This document shows, one piece after another, positions 42,736-50,265 of a DNA stretch of 64,000 bases. The stretch is taken from NCBI GenBank assembly GCA_020636135.1, contig JACJYK010000001.1, positions 544,501 to 608,500 on the forward strand, in the 5' to 3' direction. The position numbers and the translations under genes were made by a program. The DNA is from Lewinellaceae bacterium. GTDB taxonomy: Bacteria > Bacteroidota > Bacteroidia > Chitinophagales > Saprospiraceae. Each line of letters starts with the position of its first letter. Positions within the stretch are counted from its first letter, which is position 1. Below the pieces are notes generated by a model. That model was not told the origin of the DNA and ran no database searches. It saw nothing but the letters and a program-made list of their open reading frames with translations.

Positions 42736-44376
42736 ATGAAGGCGTCCGGTAAAAAGCCTGTGAAAAAGAAAACCAAAGCAAGTCCCGCGTCTCAGGCTAC
42801 CTATCCAGTCCTGCCTGTACTGGTCATCCTGGTCCTGGTCGTCCTGGTTTTAAGCCGACTCTATTACCTGCCGATTGCATTTGACCGGGATGAAGGATCG
42901 TATCTGTATTTTGGAAAGCTGATCCTGCATGGGGAGCTTCCTTATCAGGACTTTTACGAGATCAAACCCCCGGGAATATTTTATAGCTATGCTCTGATTG
43001 CGGCCTTGTTTGGTACCTCACCGATTGGGGCACATGTAGCACTCCTGGCCATCAAACTGGCGTCCGGTTATTTACTATTCCGGATCAGCAGGCGGTATGC
43101 AGATAGCTCGTTTGCCTGGCTTGCCATACTGGCGTATGGATTGTACAGCACCAATCCCTACTTACAGGACCTCGCTATGGTTTCCGAACACCTGACCACC
43201 CTGTGTACCCTGGGTGGAATATGGATGCTGCACCAGGCATTGGATAAAAAGAAGAACTTCTGGTGGATCGGTAGTGGGATTATCCTGGCGTGGAGTGTCC
43301 TGATCAAACAAACCGGCTTATTCTATTTTCTACCGGCGATCGTCATCGCCATCGGCGAAACGAAGGCGCAACGGCAGCCAATGCCCTGGAAAGGCCTGAT
43401 ATTTTTATTGGGAGCTTCGATATCGACGGGGCTGGTGATGTTGCTTCTATTATGGATGCAGGGGAGTTTGCCGGAAGCTTATCACTGGCTGGTCGAACGG
43501 CCACTGAATTATGCTGAAGTAATCGGTGACGATCAAAAGACGGACTTAAGAAGCCATTTTATCAGCCTGGCCAGTAAGACGTTGTGGATGCTGGGAATCG
43601 TCAGTGCAGTGGGTATGATTCTGGCCTGGATTGACAAACCGCGCCGATATCCGATTTATGTCCTCACGCTCACGCTGGCTGCCGGCATCAACCTGATCAT
43701 CGGAGGCAGGTATTATGGACACTATGCACTAAACCTGTTGCCTTTCCTGGCCATGTGGGCTGCCTATGCATGGTATGTGGTGGGTAATCGTATCCCCTTC
43801 ATGCAACTGCAACGCTCCTGGCTGTATATTCTCCTTTGTGTGCCAGTGATTGGAATAACGTTCTTCCTGGCTAGGGCGCAATATTTTCCATTGGACAGAA
43901 CCATCATGGTTCGCCGTATTTATGGTTTGAACCCATTTGATGAAATGTACCATCTTGGTAAATACATAAATGGAATCAAAGGCCCGGACGATGAAGTGCT
44001 GGTTGTGGGCTCGGAACCGGAGGGCTATCTGTACACCCATTCGGTGGCGCCTACCCGCCATGTGTTTCCGGCCTTCATCTCCGATGCAGAACCGGAAAAT
44101 GTACGCTATCAGCAGGAAGCCTCTGAGGCGATGAAATCGAGTAAACCGAAGTACCTTTTTTTGGTGGTTAGTTCTTTTTCCTGGCTCTTTAAGGATGAAA
44201 ACCAATCCGGCCGTAGCTACTTCAACAACGCATTTTATTTTGTCCAGCAAGGTTATCGCAGGGTTGCGATCGCAGAAACCTATCCTGACCGGCCTTCCCG
44301 TTATTTTTATGGGGATGAAGCCACAAATCGCGATGCTCAATCCAGCACCTATATTGAAGTTTATGAGCGCCGTTAA
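42736..44376 (+). CDS. GT39/PMT-like membrane glycosyltransferase
   Basis: A 546-residue protein with an N-terminal basic tail (MKASGKKPVKKKTKASPASQ) and about ten to twelve membrane helices. The catalytic loop acid motif FDRDEGSYLY (Asp50-Arg-Asp-Glu53) and IKPPGIF follow the first helix, as in ArnT/PMT (family 39) transferases, which use polyprenyl-phosphate sugars. Start at 42736 is preferred over the nine-codon extension because it begins right after the upstream stop. The target (lipid, glycan or protein) cannot be read. Its end overlaps the FdtA-like gene by 14 bases, so the two are coupled. Confidence 0.87.
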   Translation: MKASGKKPVKKKTKASPASQATYPVLPVLVILVLVVLVLSRLYYLPIAFDRDEGSYLYFGKLILHGELPYQDFYEIKPPGIFYSYALIAALFGTSPIGAHVALLAIKLASGYLLFRISRRYADSSFAWLAILAYGLYSTNPYLQDLAMVSEHLTTLCTLGGIWMLHQALDKKKNFWWIGSGIILAWSVLIKQTGLFYFLPAIVIAIGETKAQRQPMPWKGLIFLLGASISTGLVMLLLLWMQGSLPEAYHWLVERPLNYAEVIGDDQKTDLRSHFISLASKTLWMLGIVSAVGMILAWIDKPRRYPIYVLTLTLAAGINLIIGGRYYGHYALNLLPFLAMWAAYAWYVVGNRIPFMQLQRSWLYILLCVPVIGITFFLARAQYFPLDRTIMVRRIYGLNPFDEMYHLGKYINGIKGPDDEVLVVGSEPEGYLYTHSVAPTRHVFPAFISDAEPENVRYQQEASEAMKSSKPKYLFLVVSSFSWLFKDENQSGRSYFNNAFYFVQQGYRRVAIAETYPDRPSRYFYGDEATNRDAQSSTYIEVYERR

Positions 44377-44761
44377 GCCGTATGAGATCGAATTTGCAGG
44401 CCATGGCTCTGCGCAGGAAGGATTCCTGTATGTCGCGGAGCAGCCAGGTATTCCTTTTGAGGTACGCAGATCATTCTGGACGGTCAAGACACCGGCAACT
44501 GTTATTCGTGGTGGTCATGCCCACTATCAGACGGAAATGATACTGATCGCATTGCAGGGAACCATTATCCTGCAGGTGGAAAACCTGGCTGGGAAGCAAT
44601 GGCAGTATAAACTGGACCGCCCGGATACCGGCATCTATATCCCGGTTATGCACTGGCATACCATGATTTATGAGGTTGATGCAGTCCAACTGGTGTTGGC
44701 TTCAGCAGATTACAATGAAGATGATTACATCCGGGATTACCAGGCCTTCAAACACCTTTAA
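44363..44761 (+). CDS. fdtA: FdtA/WxcM-like cupin, dTDP-4-oxo-6-deoxyhexose 3,4-ketoisomerase-like
   Basis: A 132-residue cupin protein. Start at MSAVKPYEIEFAGHGSAQEG (44363) follows from homologous N-termini. The WxcM/FdtA signature is EVRRSFWTVKTPATVIRGGH with AHYQTEMILIALQG and IYIPVMHWHTMIYE. The family converts dTDP-4-keto-6-deoxyglucose to the 3-keto sugar, the step before amination by FdtB-type enzymes; such an aminotransferase lies 3 kb further on (47892). The exact sugar (Fuc3NAc, Qui3NAc or another) cannot be told from sequence. It is separated from the aminotransferase by an opposite-strand gene pair. Confidence 0.85.
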   Translation: MSAVKPYEIEFAGHGSAQEGFLYVAEQPGIPFEVRRSFWTVKTPATVIRGGHAHYQTEMILIALQGTIILQVENLAGKQWQYKLDRPDTGIYIPVMHWHTMIYEVDAVQLVLASADYNEDDYIRDYQAFKHL

Positions 44762-44776
44762 AGATGCATAATGGAA

Positions 44777-45679
44777 TTACTCGAGATTAATCGAGCTGAT
44801 TTTCCGCAGTAACAGAGGCCAGTTGACCCGGATGGTGATTTCCACCCGGTTATTCAGTGCCCGTCCCGCCGGGGTTTCATTGGAGACCCTCGGTTGTGAA
44901 GCTCCGACTCCGATCACTTCGATCTGATTGGCCGGCATACCTGCATCCTGAATTAATACACGCGCAATCGAGGCAGCGCGCAAAACGCTAATCTCCAGAT
45001 TGTCCTGTGTGGTATGCTGACCAGAGGCAGCATCGGGATCCGTGTGCCCGGTGACGGTGACAGGCAGGGTAGGGTATTGCTGCAAGGTTTTACCCAATTG
45101 CTGCAATACCTTACCGGCGCCGGCGGAGATTTTCCCATTTGACCCAAACAGGTAGGACGCATAGAGAATCATTTTGACCTGTGATGCTTCCTGTTTGATC
45201 TCCAGCTCACTGTCTTTGGCACTTTTGAACTGGCCCATTAGTTGACTCAGGATGGTTTCCAGTTGCGTTTGGTCGGTTTGATAGATCTCGGCAATTTCAC
45301 TGAGCTGAGCATCCTTTTGTGCCAGAATCTCATTTTGTTCGCTCAACTCCTGATAGAGGGTCTCACGTATGGATTCGGCTTCACTTGACACCGACCCGAG
45401 TTTGGCATTGAGGTCGTTTATTTTTTTCTCCAGCAGGATGTTTTCGGCAACGATTTGATTGAATGCCGAATTGGCTTTAATCAATTCATCTCGGGTGTTC
45501 TCGTATTGCTCTTTAAACCGGCTGCTTTCTACGAGGGTCTGTTTCAGTTCTTCCCGAAGCGATTGTTCCGTCTTCTCAGTGGATTGCTGCAGTTCACTGT
45601 ATTTGCGACTGCTGACGCATCCGGACATCAGACCGGAAATAATCACAGCCAGCAATAAGGTGACTCTTTTTAAAGGCAT
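44777..45679 (-). CDS. OmpA family lipoprotein with coiled coil
   Basis: A 300-residue outer-membrane lipoprotein. The signal MPLKRVTLLLAVIISGLMSGC gives lipidated Cys21. Residues 25-170 are a long coiled coil (TEKTEQSLREELKQTLVESS and similar heptads); residues 180-290 are a peptidoglycan-binding OmpA domain with the signature VTVTGHTDPDAASGQH and conserved NRVEITIRV. It probably tethers the outer membrane to the cell wall. It is co-oriented with and nine bases downstream of the coiled-coil membrane protein gene. Confidence 0.9.
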   Translation of the reverse strand: MPLKRVTLLLAVIISGLMSGCVSSRKYSELQQSTEKTEQSLREELKQTLVESSRFKEQYENTRDELIKANSAFNQIVAENILLEKKINDLNAKLGSVSSEAESIRETLYQELSEQNEILAQKDAQLSEIAEIYQTDQTQLETILSQLMGQFKSAKDSELEIKQEASQVKMILYASYLFGSNGKISAGAGKVLQQLGKTLQQYPTLPVTVTGHTDPDAASGQHTTQDNLEISVLRAASIARVLIQDAGMPANQIEVIGVGASQPRVSNETPAGRALNNRVEITIRVNWPLLLRKISSINLE

Positions 45680-45688
45680 CTCGATGTA

Positions 45689-46615
45689 TTAATTAAGCTG
45701 GAAGATGGATGATCCCAAGAGTCCCTTATCGGAGTAAATGGAGGCGATGTAATAACCAGGTTTAAGCTTTTCTGCCAATTCATAGGTGAACTCCAGATGT
45801 TGAGACGGACCAATGTTGACCTTTTTGGTATCCTGAGCTTCAATGACCAGTGTCCGGGCATCTTCCCCAACCCGCACTTTGGAGCCAGGCCCCACAGGCA
45901 CTCCGTCGGCATTGGTGATGTAGAGGTATACGTTCTGGGGTCCAACATATTCTTCGGGAACATCCACCAGATCAAAAGCAACATTGATTTTGCGCACCTT
46001 TTTTGATTTGATGGTCGTCTTATCGTTGTTCTTGACATAGTTAACCGCCATTGAACTGGCCTTGAAGGCTTGATTGGCGAGTTGTGATGCGCGCTGCTTC
46101 ATCAGGGCATTGGCTTGCTCCAGATCGCCGACCTGACCTTTCAGTTCCGTAGTCTGAATTTCATAGGCAGCTACCTGCGCCTGCAGTTCTTCATTCTGAT
46201 TGCGCAGCGAATCGTTCTGGGTCTTCAGCATGGTGATCTGGGCATCCAGGTCGGACTTGGCAGTTTGGAGGTTGGCTATTTCGGCACGCAGAGACTTTGC
46301 ATCGTTGTTTGCTTTCCGGGTCAGGCGGTAGATCTGCTGATCTTTTGAAGTCAACAATTCTTTGGCATTCTCCAGAGATCCTTTCAGCGAGTCATTCTCA
46401 ATGGCCACCGTTGCATACGCGGTATGCATGCTGTCCAGATCAAAGACCAGGTTGTCCCTTACGGTGATGAGGGAGTCCAGTTCCTGATCCTGGGTAGAGA
46501 TCATTTTGTTTTTGTTGGCACCGGACCAGGCCAGCCAGCCAATGACCAGGATGGCAACGGCCAATAATGCTCCGAGAATAATGGCTAGATTCTTATAATT
46601 CTTTTCCTCTTCCAT
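45689..46615 (-). CDS. membrane-anchored coiled-coil protein with C-terminal beta domain
   Basis: A 308-residue protein. Residues 8-31 form one transmembrane helix (NLAIILGALLAVAILVIGWL); residues 35-190 are a long coiled coil rich in N, Q and E heptads (DNLVFDLDSMHTAYATVAIE, KSDLDAQITMLKTQNDSLRN); residues 200-308 are a beta-sandwich-like domain (KVRKINVAFDLVDVPEEYVG, VYLYITNADGVPVGPGSK, SQHLEFTYELAEKLKPGYYI). The order suggests an inner-membrane anchor reaching into the periplasm, possibly toward the OmpA partner next door. No family name recognised. Confidence 0.8.
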   Translation of the reverse strand: MEEEKNYKNLAIILGALLAVAILVIGWLAWSGANKNKMISTQDQELDSLITVRDNLVFDLDSMHTAYATVAIENDSLKGSLENAKELLTSKDQQIYRLTRKANNDAKSLRAEIANLQTAKSDLDAQITMLKTQNDSLRNQNEELQAQVAAYEIQTTELKGQVGDLEQANALMKQRASQLANQAFKASSMAVNYVKNNDKTTIKSKKVRKINVAFDLVDVPEEYVGPQNVYLYITNADGVPVGPGSKVRVGEDARTLVIEAQDTKKVNIGPSQHLEFTYELAEKLKPGYYIASIYSDKGLLGSSIFQLN

Positions 46616-46908
46616 GGCTATCGTTTTTTACGTCTATTTGAAGTTCTATAAAGATATAAATATTATAAATATATTTAATGTTAATTCGTGTGGCCTGCTA
46701 TGGCCTACATTTCATACGTTAAGACTCCTGAATTAGTACTTGTCACACGTGGATTTTTACATTCATTGGACACTTATCAAAGGCACTAGGTCAATATCAT
46801 GGTATTGAGCCATGATGTCGTGGTTTATTTCCCTCCATTGACCGATCTGGTTTTGAGACAAACCTCAACGTCAACCCGGAATTTATCCAGGTTGATTATC
46901 TTGGGGCC
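46616..46908. other. divergent intergenic region
   Basis: About 290 A/T-rich bases between divergent genes. It has a very A/T-rich block (46645-46690), which may hold the promoter of the minus-strand pair, and a short hairpin atcatgg / ccatgat (46796-46816). No ORF is credible. Confidence 0.4.
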
Positions 46909-47871
46909 ATGACTATGGAGGCATCCCCGGGACCTGCTTTTACCATTACAATTTACCGGCCAGAGGACCGGGAAGTTTGGGACACATTTGTTTCGCAGGC
47001 ACGAAATGGTCATTTCCAGTTCCTGCGCAATTACATGGATTACCATGCAGACCGCTTTCAGGATTTATCCTTGCTGATCTGGCGTGGAACAAGGTTAATA
47101 GGCCTGATGGCAGGCCACCGTACGGAATCAATTTACTTTTCGCACCAGGGACTGAGTTTTGGAGGCCTGATCCAGCACCAGGATTTTTCGGTCAACTGGG
47201 CCCTTCCTGTTTTGACAAGCATTCGTAACTGGCTGCAGGAGCGTGGTTGCAAAAAATGGATTTACAAGACGGTACCAGTGCTTTACCACCATCAACCGGC
47301 GATGGCAGATCATTGGGCCTTATTTATGATGGGGGCTAACTGGCTATACCGGAATACCAGCATGACCATCGATTTGAGGAATACATTCCACTGGCACAAA
47401 AACCGGAAAAGGGCTCTGACCACAGCTTGCAATACGGCCTTTTTCTATCAGGAGAGCTCAGATGCCGGCCAGTTCCATCCTATCCTGACGGCATTGTTGC
47501 AGCGAAAATATGACCGGAACCCCGTGCATAGTCTGTCCGAACTGCAGCGATTGATGGATGTATTTCCGGACAATATCCGCTTGCATCTGGCCATAAAAGA
47601 AGAAGAGGTTTGTGCTGGTGTCCTGATGTACAATCATGCAGGTGTGGCTCATGCCCAATACATCGCGGCTACGCCCGAAGGAGAAAAGACGGAGGCGCTG
47701 ACCGGATTGTTTCAGAACCTGATCCAAGACGTTTACCGGGACTGCCGGTACTTCGATTTTGGAATTTGTAATGAAGAAAATGGTACGTTGTTGAATGAAG
47801 GATTAGCCCGGTTTAAAGAAGGATTCGGTGCGGGAGTTACTATTTTTGATGCCTATCAACTGGATCTATAA
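46909..47871 (+). CDS. GNAT/FemAB-like acyltransferase
   Basis: A 320-residue cytoplasmic protein with two GNAT-like halves, as in FemAB-type and polysaccharide-linked acetyltransferases: N-terminal TITIYRPEDREVWDTFVSQA and LSLLIWRGTRLIGLMAGHRT, C-terminal LHLAIKEEEVCAGVLMYNHA with AHAQYIAATPEG and a final GFGAGVTIFDAYQLDL. In loci with FdtA and FdtB it would fit acetylation of the amino sugar, replacing FdtC; this is inference. Start may be Met1 or Met3 (MEASPG, 46915). It is 20 bases upstream of the DegT gene and likely co-transcribed. Confidence 0.75.
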   Translation: MTMEASPGPAFTITIYRPEDREVWDTFVSQARNGHFQFLRNYMDYHADRFQDLSLLIWRGTRLIGLMAGHRTESIYFSHQGLSFGGLIQHQDFSVNWALPVLTSIRNWLQERGCKKWIYKTVPVLYHHQPAMADHWALFMMGANWLYRNTSMTIDLRNTFHWHKNRKRALTTACNTAFFYQESSDAGQFHPILTALLQRKYDRNPVHSLSELQRLMDVFPDNIRLHLAIKEEEVCAGVLMYNHAGVAHAQYIAATPEGEKTEALTGLFQNLIQDVYRDCRYFDFGICNEENGTLLNEGLARFKEGFGAGVTIFDAYQLDL

Positions 47872-47891
47872 AAAGGCAAAATCAGAAGCCT

Positions 47892-49016
47892 ATGGGGTCG
47901 TATGAAGTGCCGTTTCTGGATTTTAGCGGAATACATCATCCTTTGAGGGAGGAATTTTCCCGGGCGTTTGAGACCTTCCTGGACCGACAATGGTACGTGC
48001 TGGGGGCGGAAGTATCGCGCTTTGAGTTGGACTATGCACGCTATATCGGACAGGATTTTGCAGTTGGAGTAGGGAGCGGCATGGCGGCGCTGCATCTGGC
48101 ACTGTTGGCTGGCGGTATTGGTCCGGGAGATCAGGTTATCGTCCCAGCCAATACCTATGTGGCGACCTGGCTGTCGGTCGTCTATACCGGCGCTGAGCTG
48201 GTGGCGGTGGATCCTGATCCGCAAACAGCCAATTTATCGGCAGCCGGCATCCGCCAGGCTCTCACCGACCGGACCCGGGCAATAATTCCGGTGCATCTTT
48301 ATGGAATGCCCTGTCCGATGCAGGAAATCATGGATCTTGCGCGCGAAAACAATTTGCTTGTGATTGAGGACAATGCACAGGCTCACGGCGCCAGGTTAGG
48401 GGATAAACGGACTGGCTCGTTTGGTCATGCGAACGCACACAGTTTTTATCCCACCAAGATCCTGGGAGCCCTCGGAGAAGCCGGGGCGGTCACCACCAGC
48501 GATGAATTGATTGCGGATCGGTTGTACATACTGCGCAATTATGGTCAGCGGGAACGCTATCAAAATGAAATGATAGGCTACAATTACCGGCTGGATGAGT
48601 TACAGGCTGCCTTACTCAATGTCAAGTTGAAATACCTGGATGCCTGGCTGGAAGAGCGACGTACCCTGGCAACCGGATACGACAAGGGTCTGGGTGATTT
48701 GCCCGGATTGATATTGCCGCCGGCAACAGATGGGGGACAACATGCCTATTACCTCTATGTCATTCACACGCCTTTCCGGGACCAGCTTCAGTCCTGGCTG
48801 AAGACTAAAAAAATCGAGACTATTGTCCATTACCCGCTGCCTCCGCATCGTCAAACTGCCTTTAGTGACTATGGCTGGTCAGCAGAAGCATTTCCAGTAG
48901 CAAACCAGCTGGCATCACAATGTTTGAGCCTTCCGTTGTACATCGGTTTATACCGTGAAAAACAGGAATTGGTCATCCATGCCATCCGGGAGTTCTGGCA
49001 AGATCATTCGGGTTGA
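47892..49016 (+). CDS. DegT/DnrJ/EryC1 family sugar aminotransferase (FdtB-like)
   Basis: A 374-residue PLP-dependent aminotransferase for nucleotide sugars. The PLP lysine is Lys189 in SFYPTKILGALGEAGAV; other signatures are GVGSGMAALHLALLAGGIG, DQVIVPANTYVATWLSVV and VIEDNAQAHGA. Together with the FdtA-like ketoisomerase it would make a 3-amino-3,6-dideoxyhexose. No other sugar-nucleotide gene is close by on this strand. Confidence 0.92.
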   Translation: MGSYEVPFLDFSGIHHPLREEFSRAFETFLDRQWYVLGAEVSRFELDYARYIGQDFAVGVGSGMAALHLALLAGGIGPGDQVIVPANTYVATWLSVVYTGAELVAVDPDPQTANLSAAGIRQALTDRTRAIIPVHLYGMPCPMQEIMDLARENNLLVIEDNAQAHGARLGDKRTGSFGHANAHSFYPTKILGALGEAGAVTTSDELIADRLYILRNYGQRERYQNEMIGYNYRLDELQAALLNVKLKYLDAWLEERRTLATGYDKGLGDLPGLILPPATDGGQHAYYLYVIHTPFRDQLQSWLKTKKIETIVHYPLPPHRQTAFSDYGWSAEAFPVANQLASQCLSLPLYIGLYREKQELVIHAIREFWQDHSG

Positions 49017-49222
49017 ATGTGACCCGGATCACAAAAAAGTTTTTAGCCGTAGGAAATTAATTGCAGTGGGTAGGGCGTTAGAGATACCAGTGTACCTGTT
49101 TAGAATCCACGATCAATACATAAAAGGAAAAAATATTTCAGTTGCAGGCAGGTGATTGCATACTAGCCAAAACAACTTTTCGTTCCTTTGGTACGCTGAT
49201 TGATGAACTTTAAAATTAAACT

Positions 49223-50146
49223 ATGCGGTTGAGAATCATTTTGATGCTGGGATTATTCTTGCCTTTGCTTTCTTTCGGTCAGTCCACCGATGGGGATTAT
49301 CTGGCGGTTAAAACTTCAACATTCATTCCATTGAATCAATGGAAAAGCAATGATTTTCAAAGCAGACTCACCACTACACTCAACGCGAACCCTACGTACC
49401 GTGCATTAATAGCCAGTAAACGGCTGGCTGTAGGTATTGTCGATATGCACGATCCTACGCATATCACCTATGCCACCGTCAATGGTGACAACATGATGTA
49501 TGCGGCAAGCCTGCCTAAAATAGCCATACTGCTGGCTGCGGAAGATGCTCTCTTCAAAGGTGAGCTATCCGAAACACCTGAAATCGACACCGATCTGCGG
49601 ATGATGATTGCCCGGTCCGACAATCAGGCTGCTACGCGGATGATCGACCGTCTGGGTTATGAAAAAATTCAGGATGTACTGGAAGACCCCAAATACAATT
49701 TGTATTCGGAGGAGCAAGGCGGAGGTCTGTGGGTAGGTAAAAGGTATGGTTCCGGTGGTGACCGTCATCCCGATCCATTGAAAGGATTAAGCCATGCCGC
49801 AACGGTCAACCAGGTTTGCCGGTTCTATTACATGATGTATTACGGCAAATTGGTGTCCCCCAGCCGTTCCGCTGAAATGATGCGCATCATGAAAGATCCG
49901 GAGCTACACCATAAGTTTGTCAATACCATCGACCGGGTAGCCCCCGGTGCCACCATGTTTCGTAAATCCGGTTCCTGGAAGAATTATCATGCCGACTCGA
50001 TCCTGGTTGATGATGGCGGTAACCGTCGTTACATTCTGGTTGCTTTGGCAGAAGATCCCCAGGGAGAACAAATCATGCGCGATCTGGTACGGATTGCTGA
50101 GCAGGTCATGCACATCCCGGCGGCCTCACCCAATACCGCGCCTTAA
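49223..50146 (+). CDS. exported class A beta-lactamase-fold serine hydrolase
   Basis: A 307-residue protein with signal peptide (MRLRIILMLGLFLPLLSFGQ). Active-site motifs of the penicillin-recognising fold are present: SLPK (Ser96, Lys99), SDN (132-134) and KSG (248-250). It lacks the typical ExxLN omega-loop motif of true class A lactamases near its expected position, so it may act on peptidoglycan or another amide or ester rather than on antibiotics. It precedes the Npt-type transporter by about 120 bases on the same strand. Confidence 0.88.
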   Translation: MRLRIILMLGLFLPLLSFGQSTDGDYLAVKTSTFIPLNQWKSNDFQSRLTTTLNANPTYRALIASKRLAVGIVDMHDPTHITYATVNGDNMMYAASLPKIAILLAAEDALFKGELSETPEIDTDLRMMIARSDNQAATRMIDRLGYEKIQDVLEDPKYNLYSEEQGGGLWVGKRYGSGGDRHPDPLKGLSHAATVNQVCRFYYMMYYGKLVSPSRSAEMMRIMKDPELHHKFVNTIDRVAPGATMFRKSGSWKNYHADSILVDDGGNRRYILVALAEDPQGEQIMRDLVRIAEQVMHIPAASPNTAP

Positions 50147-50265
50147 GTTTCAGCTGACCCAATAAATGCCCCATAAAAAAATCAACCGGTAGTGGTTGAT
50201 ACAATACGGTGCATATTGCATTGAAACTCGTACCTTTCTCGTAAGCCTTACCGTTTGCATCACTG

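Noticed and set aside
49223..50146. A true class A beta-lactamase conferring resistance.
   Set aside because: The SxxK, SDN and KSG motifs show the fold, but the omega-loop ExxLN motif is not evident, so resistance cannot be claimed.
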